DNA from: an uncultured Eubacteriales bacterium
GTDB taxonomy: Bacteria; Bacillota; Clostridia; Oscillospirales; Acutalibacteraceae
DNA length: 64,000 bases
Assembly (NCBI GenBank): GCA_900316385.1
Contig: ONCP01000009.1
Location: forward strand, 5,026 to 69,025
Direction: 5' to 3'
The notes beneath the pieces are model-generated. The model ran no database searches and was not told where the DNA came from. It worked only from the letters and a program-made list of their open reading frames with translations. Both the position numbers and the translations under genes were made by a program. Shown one piece after another: positions 33,924 through 43,308 of this stretch (its first letter is position 1; every line of letters begins with the position of its first letter).

Positions 33924-35603
33924 TTAATTCGCGGCGTTAAGCGCGGGACGCGGAGCTCCGTGCTTGTAAGGAATGCAGAACGCCACCGTTACGGCGTGGT
34001 CGCCGACGCGCTCAAGGTTCGTGAGCAGCTCGATGAACACCGTGCCCGCCTCCGCGCTGCAAATGCCCTTAGAAAGCCTCTCGATGTGGTGCTGGCGGAA
34101 CAGCTCGCAGTATTCGTCGATCTGATCCTCAGCCTGAAGAACAGCCTCGGTGAGCTCGGGATCCTTGCTCTGATGAGTGAACATATAGATGCTGTCCTCG
34201 AGTATCTGCTGAACGGTCTCGCAGAGAATGCGGAGCTCCTTCATGGCGTCCTCGGTGAGAACTACCTCGCCGTTGATCATCTTCTGAGCCGCCTCGCACA
34301 TATTCTCGCTTCGGTCGCCGATACGCTCAAGATCCTGAATAGCGTTGTACATCGCGCCCATGACCTTTCGGTCGTAGTCGATGATATCAAGACCGTTGAT
34401 CTTAACAATATATTTTGTAATGCCGTGGGTCAGCTTGTCCACGATCTTCTCGTTCTCGTAGACGCGCTCTATCGCCTTGGCGTCGCCGTTGATAACCGCC
34501 TCCATAGCCATATCGTAGCTAGCTCTCGCAAGGCTCGCGAGACGCGCGCACTCCTTTTCCGTCTGCTGTACGGCGACAGGCGGAGTTGTAAGGATACGGG
34601 GATCGAGATATACGGTGATCTCCTCCTCTGCCTCGACCTTATCGGGAAGAATGAGCTTTGTGAGCTTGATGATCGGGGTGGAAAACGGGAGGAAAACTAT
34701 CGTTCTGATGATATTGAACACGATATGAACCGCCGAGATCTGGGCGGGAGTGTTGCCCTTGAGGAAAGGGATCGTCTCGCAAATGTGCGAGACCGTATAG
34801 GGCGTCGCGTCAAGAAGCGCCACGATACCGGTCATCATCAGCGCGGCGAACAGGCTCGTGAGGAAGTTCGAAACCGCCACCTGCTTACTTTCGCGGTTAG
34901 CGCCCGCGGCTGACAGGAACACGGGCATACAAGCGCCGACGTTCATACCGAAGATTATGAACACACAATCGGAAAGAGTGACTACGCCGCTCATTCCGAG
35001 CGCCATAAGGATACCGACGGAAGCGGAAGAGCTCTGGATAATACCTGTAAAAAGCATACCCGCGAGAAGTCCGAGGATCGGGTTCGCCATTCCCGAGACC
35101 ATATTGCCGAAAACCGCGCTTTCCTTGAGGAAGCCGAAGTTTTCGCTCATCATCGACATACCCATAAAGAGTATACCGAAGCCTGCGGCGATCTGTCCGT
35201 AATACTTGTGGTTGTTCTTCTTGGCGAAGGTGATGACCGCCGCGCCGGCAAAGGCGAAGATGGGAACGATCGCCTTGATATCGATAGAAAGCAGCAGCGA
35301 GGTCACTGTCGTACCGATCTTGGAGCCGAAAAGAATACCGATGGACTGATAGATGTTCATCAGTCCCGCGTTGACAAAACCGACTACCATCGCGTCGGTC
35401 GCGGACGAGCTTTGGATTACCGCGGTGACAAGAACGCCGACGAGCATCGCTATAAACTTATTGCTCGTGATTTTTTCAAGCAATTCTCTTAGCTTGGAGC
35501 CTGCGGCGAGTTCAAGTCCCTCGCCCATCAGCTTCATACCCATCAGGAACAGTCCCAGACCGCCCAGTACGCTTATTACGCTGAAAATATTCATATTTTC
35601 CAC
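33924..35603 (-). CDS. Na/Pi cotransporter with C-terminal PhoU domain
   Basis: A 559-residue NptA/PNaS family transporter. Two inverted SLC34-like halves carry the QSSSATDAM and QSSSASVGILMALG motifs typical of sodium-phosphate symporters, with about nine TM segments in residues 1-310. The C-terminal 200 residues are helical with two PhoU-type repeats (DLERIGDRSENMCEAA and NLERVGDHAVTVAF). Phosphate import is the presumed role; PhoU domains in this family are thought to regulate it. An 18-bp perfect palindrome sits in its leader, 20 bp before the start. Confidence 0.93.
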   Translation of the reverse strand: MENMNIFSVISVLGGLGLFLMGMKLMGEGLELAAGSKLRELLEKITSNKFIAMLVGVLVTAVIQSSSATDAMVVGFVNAGLMNIYQSIGILFGSKIGTTVTSLLLSIDIKAIVPIFAFAGAAVITFAKKNNHKYYGQIAAGFGILFMGMSMMSENFGFLKESAVFGNMVSGMANPILGLLAGMLFTGIIQSSSASVGILMALGMSGVVTLSDCVFIIFGMNVGACMPVFLSAAGANRESKQVAVSNFLTSLFAALMMTGIVALLDATPYTVSHICETIPFLKGNTPAQISAVHIVFNIIRTIVFLPFSTPIIKLTKLILPDKVEAEEEITVYLDPRILTTPPVAVQQTEKECARLASLARASYDMAMEAVINGDAKAIERVYENEKIVDKLTHGITKYIVKINGLDIIDYDRKVMGAMYNAIQDLERIGDRSENMCEAAQKMINGEVVLTEDAMKELRILCETVQQILEDSIYMFTHQSKDPELTEAVLQAEDQIDEYCELFRQHHIERLSKGICSAEAGTVFIELLTNLERVGDHAVTVAFCIPYKHGAPRPALNAAN

Positions 35604-35623
35604 CTTTTATTAGTGCAAAATGA

Positions 35624-35641
35624 GATAAAGCGCGCTTTATC
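35624..35641. repeat. Perfect 18-bp palindrome before the Na/Pi gene
   Basis: gataaagcgcgctttatc is self-complementary over all 18 bases. It lies in the leader of the phosphate transporter gene and has no T run. It could be an operator or an mRNA hairpin near the ribosome binding site. Confidence 0.7.
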
Positions 35642-35784
35642 CTGATTAAACTTCTTCACGTCCTTTTAAAAAACGTCAAGTTCCACCATTTTCTATGATA
35701 ATATATCACCATTCAAGTATTATTCTGTATAAGAATTATAATAAAATTTTTTTAGTTATGTTTTTCCTGTTTTTCTCTCGGAAA

Positions 35785-37548
35785 TCACAGCACTTCCGAG
35801 TCAGGCGCTTCAGGGAGCTTCGGATCAACGTAGAGCGTTTTGTTGTTTGTGAAAATCACCATTCCCGGTTTTGCTCCGTTGGGCTTTGACACATATTTTA
35901 TCAGCGTGTAATCGACCGCGACGTTTGAGCTGTCCTTCGCCTTGCTGTGATAGGCGGCTGTCCGCGCCGCCTCGATCAGCGCCGTGTCCGTCGGCTCCCT
36001 GCCGTCGGTAACAAGCACAGTATGCGAGCCCGGGATATCCTTTGTATGGAACCAGATATCGCGGTTGTGCGCGGTTTTCAGCGTCAGGGTATCGTTTTGT
36101 TTGTTGTTTCTGCCGACAAGCACCCTGAACCCGTCCGAGGTGGTGTATTCGATCGGCGGAAGCGAAGCGGGCTTTCGCATAGCGCTTTTATTCTTTTTGA
36201 TATAGCCCTGTTCCATAAACTCAAGGCGTATGGCGTTGAGCTCCTTCTCGCCTGTTGCTCTGGAGAGAGCGTCGCCCAAGGTCTCAAGGTATTTAAGCTC
36301 TTTTTTGCCCTCCTCGATCTGAACGGTCAGGACGCGGCACGCGTTTTTCGCTTTGTTGTAATCCTTGTAGTATTTCTGCGCGTTCTGCGCGGGCGAGATC
36401 GCGGGATTCAGCTTTATCGTGACAGGAGCGTTGTCCGCGTCATAAAAGTTTTCGACCGTAACGCTGTCCGCGCCGCGCTCTATCCTGTACAGATTCGCCT
36501 GGAGCAGGTCGCCCTTGACGCGAAGCTGCTCGCGGTCGGACGCGGCTTCGAGCTCGCGGGTCTGGACGTTGATTTTATTTGAGGTCCTGTGAATAAGGTT
36601 AGAAAGCACGCGCGAAAGGTCGGCGGCCTTGACCCTCATTCTGTCGGCGCTGTCGCGCTCGATGTAGTAGGTGTCGAGCAGCTCGCAAAAGCTCGCGGCT
36701 TCCCTGCTTTCGCCGAGAGAACCGTACTGGCCGATCGGCATAAATGAGATATCGAACGGCTTGGCGTCGCCCTTGCGATAAAGCGTATAAGGCTTGCCGT
36801 TATAGGTAAGAAGCGTATCCGAAAGGTTTTTGAGCTCCGCGGCAAGGCGCGCGCGCTGACTTTCGCTGAGCGTTTTATTTGAGGCGCTTTCTCCGCCGAG
36901 AGCCCTGTACTCCAGCTCGCGGCAGATCACGGGAGAAATGCCCTGTACCGCGCCGAGGATCGCCTTGCTGAGCGCCATTTCCGCGGGAGCGGACACTATC
37001 CTCTCCAAAATCTCCTCAGGCTTTGAGAGCAGGATATTGAGCTTGTCCTGAGGCTCGGGCAGCTCGTAAGGGATATTGGGGAGCACAAGCCGCTTTGACG
37101 ACATCGTTATGTCGACACGCTTCAAGGCGTCGATGATAAGCCCTTTTTCGTCCGTAAAAATCACATTGCTGTATTTTCCCATTATCTCGACGACAACGGT
37201 AACGCCGACCTTATCCCCCAGCTCATTGGTACATTCAAAATCCATACTGAGAATACGGTCGAGCCCCGCCTGACGGATATCGAGCAGCTTGCCGCCGCCG
37301 AGACGCTTGCGCATAAGCATACACAGCATCGGAGGCGTCGCGGGGTTCTCTACGCTGTACTTGGTAAAATGGACGCGCGGTGAATTGGCGCGCGTGGAAA
37401 GCAGAAGCTTTTTGTTTCCGTTGCGCGTGCGAAGATGAAGAAGCAGCTCGTCGCGGTTGGGCTGGTAAATCTGGTACACCCTCGCGCCGAGCGCCTCGTT
37501 TTTGATTTCGTTTATAACATGCCGAAGCATCATTCCGTCAAGAGCCAT
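35785..37548 (-). CDS. rqcH: Rqc2 homolog RqcH (NFACT family)
   Basis: A 587-residue NFACT protein. NFACT-N (about 1-200, DGMMLRHVINEI ... GARVYQIYQP), helix-hairpin-helix and coiled-coil regions (about 290-420) and the NFACT-R RNA-binding domain (about 450-560, FRVLVGRNNKQNDTLTLKTAHNRDIWFHTKDIPGSH) are all recognisable. In Bacillus RqcH binds stalled 50S subunits with peptidyl-tRNA and adds C-terminal Ala tails that mark the chain for degradation. It was formerly annotated as fibronectin-binding protein. It lies 13 bp after rlmH. Confidence 0.93.
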   Translation of the reverse strand: MALDGMMLRHVINEIKNEALGARVYQIYQPNRDELLLHLRTRNGNKKLLLSTRANSPRVHFTKYSVENPATPPMLCMLMRKRLGGGKLLDIRQAGLDRILSMDFECTNELGDKVGVTVVVEIMGKYSNVIFTDEKGLIIDALKRVDITMSSKRLVLPNIPYELPEPQDKLNILLSKPEEILERIVSAPAEMALSKAILGAVQGISPVICRELEYRALGGESASNKTLSESQRARLAAELKNLSDTLLTYNGKPYTLYRKGDAKPFDISFMPIGQYGSLGESREAASFCELLDTYYIERDSADRMRVKAADLSRVLSNLIHRTSNKINVQTRELEAASDREQLRVKGDLLQANLYRIERGADSVTVENFYDADNAPVTIKLNPAISPAQNAQKYYKDYNKAKNACRVLTVQIEEGKKELKYLETLGDALSRATGEKELNAIRLEFMEQGYIKKNKSAMRKPASLPPIEYTTSDGFRVLVGRNNKQNDTLTLKTAHNRDIWFHTKDIPGSHTVLVTDGREPTDTALIEAARTAAYHSKAKDSSNVAVDYTLIKYVSKPNGAKPGMVIFTNNKTLYVDPKLPEAPDSEVL

Positions 37549-37561
37549 TTTTTACTCCGTT

Positions 37562-38044
37562 TCATTTATGATATTTGCCGTTTGAGTTGATCTCAAACGC
37601 GCGGTAGATCTGTTCGGTCAGGATCACCCGCGCCATTTGGTGCGGAAAGGTCATTTTGCTCATGGAAAGCCTGAAGTCCGAGCGCTGTTTGACCTCGTCG
37701 CTGAGGCCCCAGCTTCCGCCGATGATAAAATCAACGGAGCTTTTTCCGCCGAGTGAGATATCGTCAAGCTTTGAGGCAAGCTCCTCGGAGCCGATCGCCT
37801 TGCCCTCGATACACATCGAGATCACATACGAGTTCTTGGACAGCGCCGCGATGATTCGCTTGCCCTCGGCGTTGAGGATCGCTTGGATACCCGCTTCGTT
37901 GGGGTCGCGAAGCGTTTTTTCCTCGTCAAGCTCAATTATACCGAACTTGCAAAACGCCCTGAGCCGCTTGGAATACTCGGCGATCGCGTCCGTCCAGTAC
38001 TTTTCCTTTATTTTTCCGATACAGATTATATTTACACTGAGCAT
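37562..38044 (-). CDS. rlmH: 23S rRNA pseudouridine-1915 N3-methyltransferase
   Basis: A 160-residue SPOUT methyltransferase of full family length. Features are VNIICIGKIKEKYW at the start, FIIGGSWGLSDEVK with the SAM-binding knot and MTFPHQMARVILTEQIYRAF-type C-terminus (seen as MTFPHQMARVIL, EQIYRAFEI). It modifies helix 69 of 23S rRNA. It lies 9 bp after the YycJ-like gene, an order common in Firmicutes. Confidence 0.96.
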   Translation of the reverse strand: MLSVNIICIGKIKEKYWTDAIAEYSKRLRAFCKFGIIELDEEKTLRDPNEAGIQAILNAEGKRIIAALSKNSYVISMCIEGKAIGSEELASKLDDISLGGKSSVDFIIGGSWGLSDEVKQRSDFRLSMSKMTFPHQMARVILTEQIYRAFEINSNGKYHK

Positions 38045-38053
38045 CGTTTCACC

Positions 38054-38842
38054 TCAGAACACTACGCTTTTACCATCGGTCTCGGCGGGAACGCTCGCAA
38101 GCGTATAGTCAAGACCCTGTTCCATACCAAGCTCCGCGAGCGCCTCGACAGAGGTTCTGAGAGCGAGCTCGGGTATGTTGTTGTTTTCGGAAATATGACC
38201 CAGCATCAGCCTGAAGGCTCCGCAACGCACGAACTCCGCTAGCTCCGCGGCGCAGGCGTCGTTGCTGAGGTGTCCTCTGTCCGAGAGGATACGCCGCTTG
38301 ATATTCGGCGGATAGAAGCCGTTTTTCAGCATATTTACATCGTGATTTGACTCAACCACGGCAAAATCGCTCGTCCTTATCAGCTCCCTGACCTCGTCTG
38401 TCATAACTCCGAGATCCGTGGCGATGGTCGCCGCTCTGCCGTCGGGCGTAAAAACCTTGAAGCAGCAGCTTTCGCGCGCGTCGTGCGGAGTGTCACATCG
38501 AACTACGCCGATATTTCCTACGCTGACCTCACCGCTTATGACCTCGCAGTGATTCGTCGCCCCGATGAGGTTTTTTTCCTCCATCGCAAGGAGCGTGCCC
38601 TCGCTGGCATAGATTTTCAGCCCGTGCTTTTTGGCGAAAACTCTCAAGCCCGAGCAATGGTCGATATGCTCGTGAGTAACAAAGACCGCGCCTATGCTCT
38701 TTGCGCTGATGTTATTCAAATCAAGAGCCGCCTCGAGCTGTTTGCAGCTTCTGCCCGCGTCGATCAGAACGCCCTCTCCCGAGGAGCCTATATAATAGCT
38801 GTTGCCCTTACTGCCCGAAAAAAGCGGAACGACCTTAGCCAT
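38054..38842 (-). CDS. YycJ/WalJ-type MBL-fold hydrolase
   Basis: A 262-residue metallo-beta-lactamase-fold protein. The N-terminal FSGSKGNSYYIG and metal site FVTHEHIDHCSG are typical of the YycJ/WalJ group, later ligands include DTPHDARE and SNHD. WalJ has been implicated in coordinating replication and cell wall metabolism in Gram-positives and has 5'-exonuclease-like activity in some species. No walRK genes are in this window, so it is detached from that operon. It is transcribed with rlmH and rqcH. Confidence 0.85.
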   Translation of the reverse strand: MAKVVPLFSGSKGNSYYIGSSGEGVLIDAGRSCKQLEAALDLNNISAKSIGAVFVTHEHIDHCSGLRVFAKKHGLKIYASEGTLLAMEEKNLIGATNHCEVISGEVSVGNIGVVRCDTPHDARESCCFKVFTPDGRAATIATDLGVMTDEVRELIRTSDFAVVESNHDVNMLKNGFYPPNIKRRILSDRGHLSNDACAAELAEFVRCGAFRLMLGHISENNNIPELALRTSVEALAELGMEQGLDYTLASVPAETDGKSVVF

Positions 38843-38900
38843 AAAATCTCTCCATTCTTTTCTGATAGTCCGATTATATCATATAGCCGAACAAAAAACA

Positions 38901-38928
38901 AACCTCAGAGCGCATTTGCTCTGAGGTT
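38901..38928 (-). terminator. Terminator of murA
   Basis: An 11-bp stem (aacctcagagc / gctctgaggtt, 6-nt loop) is followed on the - strand by tttgtttttt. Confidence 0.85.
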
Positions 38929-38955
38929 TAGGTATCTTAAATATTCAGTGATCGC

Positions 38956-40251
38956 TTAAGCTCTGAGGCTTCTGTCGCGGTGATCCTCGAAGTAGACCTT
39001 CTTGATATCCGCGCCGAGGTTCGAGAGCTTGGTGACGATATCCTCATAGCCTCTTTCAATATACTGAATCGAGCTGACCTCAGTCGTACCGCTGGCGCAC
39101 AGACCTGCAATGATCATAGCGGCGCCCGCGCGAAGGTCGGTAGCTTTTACGGGAGCGGCGGTGAGCTTGGAGCCGCCCTCGATGATTGCGAGCCTTCCCT
39201 CGACCGAAATATGGGCGTTCATCAAGGTGAGCTCGGAAACATACTGATAACGGTTGTCCCAAACGCTCTCGTTGATGATACTCGTTCCGTCAACCGTCGC
39301 GAGAAGCACCGCGAACTGAGGCTGACAGTCGGTCGGGAAGCCCGGATGAGGCATTGTCTTGATATTGCAACGGTTCAAGGGACGCTTGGTGGCATCGACG
39401 AGAACCGCCTCGTCAAACTCCTTGATCTCACAGCCGATCTCTCTGAGCTTAGCGGTGATGCTCTCAAGGTGCTTGGGAGTTACGTTCTTAACGAGAACTC
39501 TGCCCCTTGTCGCGGCAGCCGCGCACATATAAGTACCCGCCTCGATCTGGTCGGGAATGATCGAATAGTTAACGCCGTGGAGGAAATCTACTCCGCGGAT
39601 CTTGATAGTATCGGTACCCGCGCCTCTGATCTGCGCTCCCATTGAGTTGAGGAAGTTGGCAAGGTCAACGATGTGGGGCTCCTTGGCGGCGTTCTCGATA
39701 ACAGTCTGTCCCTCTGCCTTAACGGCCGCGAGCATAATGTTGATCGTAGCGCCTACGGAAGCGAAATCAAGGTAGATATGCGCTCCTCTGAGCCTGTAAG
39801 GAGACCTTACGTCGATGATAGCGCCGTTAACGAGCTCGTGACGCGCGCCCATAGCGGCGAAGCCCTTGAGGTGGAGATCGATCGGACGCGCTCCGAAGTT
39901 ACAGCCGCCCGGGAGACATACTCTCGCCTCGTGACATCTGCCCAGAAGCGCTCCGAGAAGGTAATACGACGCGCGCATACCTCTGACGAGATCGGAGGTA
40001 GCGCTCGCGGTCTCTATGCCCTTGGGATCGATATATAAGGTGCTCTTGTTTACTCTTTTTACTTCAGCGCCCATCTCCTGAAGGATCCTTCCGATCAGGG
40101 TAACGTCGCTGATATTAGGTATATTTTCAATTCGGCAGGGCTCGTCGCAAAGGATCACCGCGGGGATGATCGCGACGGCCGCGTTTTTGGCGCCGCTGAT
40201 GCAAACCTCACCGTCAAGCGCCTTGCCGCCGTTAATAACATATTTTTCCAA
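38956..40251 (-). CDS. murA: UDP-N-acetylglucosamine 1-carboxyvinyltransferase
   Basis: A 431-residue EPSP-synthase-fold enzyme catalysing the first committed step of peptidoglycan synthesis. MEKYVINGGKALDGEV begins at a TTG with SD ggag 8 nt upstream; a GTG 9 bp earlier is too close to the SD. The loop CLPGGCNFGARPID contains the PEP-reactive Cys, which is also the fosfomycin target. PHPGFPTDCQPQF, the RY-rich region and GTTEVSSIQYIERGYE are as expected. Single gene with its own promoter and a leader of about 160 nt. Confidence 0.96.
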   Translation of the reverse strand: MEKYVINGGKALDGEVCISGAKNAAVAIIPAVILCDEPCRIENIPNISDVTLIGRILQEMGAEVKRVNKSTLYIDPKGIETASATSDLVRGMRASYYLLGALLGRCHEARVCLPGGCNFGARPIDLHLKGFAAMGARHELVNGAIIDVRSPYRLRGAHIYLDFASVGATINIMLAAVKAEGQTVIENAAKEPHIVDLANFLNSMGAQIRGAGTDTIKIRGVDFLHGVNYSIIPDQIEAGTYMCAAAATRGRVLVKNVTPKHLESITAKLREIGCEIKEFDEAVLVDATKRPLNRCNIKTMPHPGFPTDCQPQFAVLLATVDGTSIINESVWDNRYQYVSELTLMNAHISVEGRLAIIEGGSKLTAAPVKATDLRAGAAMIIAGLCASGTTEVSSIQYIERGYEDIVTKLSNLGADIKKVYFEDHRDRSLRA

Positions 40252-40420
40252 CGTACACACTCCAAAAACAGTCTAAGCTTATTTTCTCATTTACCTTCAC
40301 AATTATGTTTTCTTTAATTTTCCGAGAGTAACAATTTTCTTACAAAAGGTTACGAAAATGTCAGAAAAACACAATTTGTAGTGGTTTAGAACACTCTATA
40401 CCACAATTTCAACCGTTTAA

Positions 40421-40449
40421 ATAATACTCCATTACGACGATAAAGTCAA
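40421..40449 (-). promoter_or_regulatory. murA promoter
   Basis: On the - strand TTGACT (40449-40444) and TATTAT (40426-40421) are spaced 17 bp. The predicted transcript has a leader of about 160 nt that can fold gtggt (40381-40385) with accac (40400-40404). This lies in a 424-bp gap (40252-40675) that otherwise holds the tandem dyads and the aro terminator; I see no gene in it. Confidence 0.75.
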
Positions 40450-40457
40450 TACGTTTT

Positions 40458-40494
40458 GGTAAAATGTAACCTATATTTGGTAAGATTGTATACC
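40458..40494. promoter_or_regulatory. Tandem GGT...ACC dyads upstream of murA
   Basis: GGTAAAATGTAACC (40458-40471) and GGTAAGATTGTATACC (40479-40494) are partial dyads starting 21 bp apart, so on the same DNA face. They lie just upstream of the murA -35, a typical activator position. Confidence 0.4.
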
Positions 40495-40611
40495 TTTTGT
40501 CAGTAGGCTGTAATTTTTATTCGGATAATTACCAAAGCGGTTAAAAATCTGTTATTTTTCTATAAAGAAATTAAAAATAATTTTAATATTTATAGTGCAG
40601 GATGACGAAAA

Positions 40612-40634
40612 GGGCTGTCGCTAACGGACAGCCC
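40612..40634 (-). terminator. Terminator of the aro operon
   Basis: An 8-bp stem gggctgtc / gacagccc with a 7-nt loop and a short T tract on the - strand, 40 bp after the chorismate mutase stop. Confidence 0.75.
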
Positions 40635-40675
40635 CGAGGGATAACTCTATGTGTTTTTTCGGAAAACAGATATAA

Positions 40676-40942
40676 TCAAACGTCTAACGCTCTGTGCTGA
40701 AGCTCTCTTGAGAGCCGCATGATCTCCTTGTAGAGCTCGCGCGCATATTCGCCGTACTCGCCGCCCTCCTCAAAAACCTTGTCAAGGATCTCGTTCTCGC
40801 GCTGTTCGTTAAAAATCGGGATACCGTTCTCTTTTTTGTACTCGGCAACCGCCTTTGAACAGTCCATCCGCTCGCGGAACAGTTTTACAAGCTCCCTGTC
40901 TATCCTGTTTATATCCTTACGTATCTCGTTTAAATCCTTCAT
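40676..40942 (-). CDS. Chorismate mutase (AroQ type)
   Basis: An 88-residue all-helical AroQ-class mutase converting chorismate to prephenate. LNEIRKDINRIDRELVKLFRERMDCSKAVAEYKKENG carries the conserved Arg and Lys residues of helix 1 and IFNEQRENEIL the next Arg/Glu contacts. No prephenate dehydratase or DAHP synthase domain is fused. It is last in the aro operon with a 4-bp overlap from aroC. With tyrA in the same operon it feeds tyrosine synthesis. Confidence 0.93.
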   Translation of the reverse strand: MKDLNEIRKDINRIDRELVKLFRERMDCSKAVAEYKKENGIPIFNEQRENEILDKVFEEGGEYGEYARELYKEIMRLSRELQHRALDV

Positions 40943-42018
40943 TTCGCACCTAACATCATATCAAATACCGCGATCGCGGCGACAGCCTCTATCACGCTGA
41001 CGGCTCTCGGGACGATACACGGGTCGTGTCTGCCTTTTACAACAAGCTCGCTCTCCGCGCCCGTGACAAGGCTGACGGTTTTTTGCGGCTTGGAGATCGA
41101 CGGAGTGGGCTTTATCGCGGCTCTGAACACAACAGGCATTCCGTCGGTGATACCGCCGAGGATACCGCCGCAATTGTTCGTTTCGGTAACGATTTTGCCG
41201 TCGCGCGTCACAAAGCTGTCGTTGTTCTCGCTGCCTCTGACGCTTGCCGCCTTGAATCCCAGTCCGAACTCAACGCCCTTGACCGCGGGAACTCCGAAAA
41301 CCGCCTTGGCGATCTCGCCTTCAAGTCCGTCAAAAAGAGGACCTCCCAAACCTGCGGGCAAGCCCGTCACCGCGCATTCTATCACGCCGCCGACGCTGTC
41401 GTTCTCCGACTTCGCAGCCTCGATCTCCGCCCGCATTTCGCCTTCAACGCTTCTGTCGATCAGCGCGAAGCTCTCGCGGCTGAGTCTGTCGAGCAGCTCG
41501 ACGGGTATATTCGCGGGATCAAAGAGCTTGTCCTCGACCTTGCCTATCGATGCGATGTGAGCGGCGATTTTCACGCCCTGTTCCTCAAGGATCTGACGAA
41601 CGACAGCTCCCGCAAAAACTATCGGAGCGGTAAGTCTGCCGCTGAAATGACCACCGCCGCGGATATCGTTGCAACCGCCGTACTTTACAAAGGCGGTGTA
41701 GTCGCTGTGACCCGGACGAGGGAGCTCAAGGATGTTGCCGTAATCGGAGCTTCTGGTGTTGGTGTTTTCGATCAGGCACGCGATGGGGGCGCCTGTGGTA
41801 ACTCCGTCAAGAAGTCCCGACTTGACCGACGGAAGATCCTTTTCGAGCCTCGGTGTCGCGGTCGGGTCCTTTCCCGGGGCTCTCCGCGCCATCTGGAGCA
41901 GAACTCCGTCCATATCGATCTTATGCCCCGAGGGTATCCCCGCGAGCGTCATACCTATCGCCTCGCCGTGGCTTTCGCCGAAAACAGTCAGCTTCAGGTT
42001 GTTTCCGTAATATGACAT
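40939..42018 (-). CDS. aroC: Chorismate synthase
   Basis: A 359-residue FMN-dependent enzyme making chorismate from EPSP. Signature sequences are TVFGESHGEAIGMTLAGIPSG near the start, RRAPGKDPTATPRLEKD, SDY...RPGHSDYTAF, GGGHFSGRLTAPIV and GGILGGITDGMPVVFRAAIKPTPSI. Length is normal for the monofunctional form. The ATG shares one base with the aroA stop; the stop overlaps the mutase gene by 4 bp. Confidence 0.97.
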   Translation of the reverse strand: MSYYGNNLKLTVFGESHGEAIGMTLAGIPSGHKIDMDGVLLQMARRAPGKDPTATPRLEKDLPSVKSGLLDGVTTGAPIACLIENTNTRSSDYGNILELPRPGHSDYTAFVKYGGCNDIRGGGHFSGRLTAPIVFAGAVVRQILEEQGVKIAAHIASIGKVEDKLFDPANIPVELLDRLSRESFALIDRSVEGEMRAEIEAAKSENDSVGGVIECAVTGLPAGLGGPLFDGLEGEIAKAVFGVPAVKGVEFGLGFKAASVRGSENNDSFVTRDGKIVTETNNCGGILGGITDGMPVVFRAAIKPTPSISKPQKTVSLVTGAESELVVKGRHDPCIVPRAVSVIEAVAAIAVFDMMLGAK

Positions 42019-43271
42019 TACGCCTTGCCTCCCAGTCTGAAATACTCGTCAAAAAATTCGGGATAGCTCTTGTTGACGCTCTCCCTGTCGGTGATCGTCA
42101 CCGATTTGCCGCAGCCGAGCGCGGCGACCGACGCGGACATCACGATTCGGTGATCGTTAGCTCCGTCAACAACTCCTCCCGAAAGCGCGCCCGCGCCCTC
42201 GATAATAAGACCGTCCTCGGTTTCCTCAACTCTTCCGCCTAAAGCGTTGAGCATATCGGCTGTGGTTTTGAGCCTGTCGCTCTCCTTTATTCTGAGCCTT
42301 TCGGCGCCGCTGATCCGCGTTTTCCCCTCCGCGAAGCTCGCGCAGACCGCGAGGATCGGAACAAGATCGGGGATATCCCGCGCGTCGATATCAACAGCGC
42401 TCAGCTTTGATTTTTTTACACGAACAAAGTCCTCGCCAAGCTCCGTCTCCGCGCCGAAGCGACCGAGCAGTTCGGCGATCTTTCTGTCGCCCTGAGCGCT
42501 GTCGCGGCGCAAGCCGCTGACGGTAACGTCGCCCGAAACGGCTCCTGCCGTCATAAAGAACGCCGCCTGCGACCAGTCGCCGTCGGTCCTGTAATCGACA
42601 GGCAAATAGCACTGACCGCCCTTGACGAACCAACCGAAATCGGTACGCTCCGCCTTAACTCCGAAGCGCTCCATACAGGCGACCGTCATATCGATATAGC
42701 TCTCGGACTGGAGCGGCGTTGTGAGGATTATGTTACTGTCGCCCTCAAGGAGAGGGAGCGCGAGCAGGAGCCCCGTGATGAATTGTGAGCTGACGTTGCC
42801 CGGGATATGAAAATCTCCGCCTCGCAGACAGCCGCTGATACTGAGCGGCAGACCGCCCTTTGTAACGCACTCCACCCCCGCTTTCGGGAGCGAATCAAGG
42901 TAAATTCCGATCGGGCGTTCAGGGAGCCTTCCGCTGCCGACAAAGGTGGCGTCCACTCCGCCCGCCGCCGCGATCGGGATAAAAAATCTCAGTGTTGAGC
43001 CGCTTTCGCCGCAGTCGAAAACAGCTTTTTTATTTGAAAAGATATCAGTTCCGTCAATTATCATACCGTCGCCGTCGGGTTTTACTTCGGCTCCGAGAGC
43101 TCGGATACAGCCGACCGTTGCCCTGATGTCGTTTGACATCGATACAGGCGCGATCCTGCATATGCCGCCCGAAAGCGCGGCGCAGATCAGCGCTCGGTGA
43201 ACGTCGCTTTTTGACGGCGGCGCGCTTACGCGGCCGTTGAGTTGTGACGGGAACAAAGTTATCGCGGACAT
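42018..43271 (-). CDS. aroA: 3-phosphoshikimate 1-carboxyvinyltransferase
   Basis: A 417-residue EPSP synthase joining shikimate 3-phosphate and PEP. Seen are PPSKSDVHRALICAAL (the PSKS phosphate loop), FDCGESGSTLRFFIPIAA, GSGRLPERPIG, SSQFITGLLLALPLL and DIPDLVPILAVCASFAEG. The LPERPIG segment corresponds to the glyphosate-interacting LPxRP region. The ATG at 43271 has SD gagg 5 nt upstream; an in-frame GTG 6 bp earlier is too close. It lies 37 bp after aroB. Confidence 0.96.
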   Translation of the reverse strand: MSAITLFPSQLNGRVSAPPSKSDVHRALICAALSGGICRIAPVSMSNDIRATVGCIRALGAEVKPDGDGMIIDGTDIFSNKKAVFDCGESGSTLRFFIPIAAAGGVDATFVGSGRLPERPIGIYLDSLPKAGVECVTKGGLPLSISGCLRGGDFHIPGNVSSQFITGLLLALPLLEGDSNIILTTPLQSESYIDMTVACMERFGVKAERTDFGWFVKGGQCYLPVDYRTDGDWSQAAFFMTAGAVSGDVTVSGLRRDSAQGDRKIAELLGRFGAETELGEDFVRVKKSKLSAVDIDARDIPDLVPILAVCASFAEGKTRISGAERLRIKESDRLKTTADMLNALGGRVEETEDGLIIEGAGALSGGVVDGANDHRIVMSASVAALGCGKSVTITDRESVNKSYPEFFDEYFRLGGKA

Positions 43272-43308
43272 ACGCACCTCGTTAAAAACAATAGAAATCC
43301 AAATCGCG

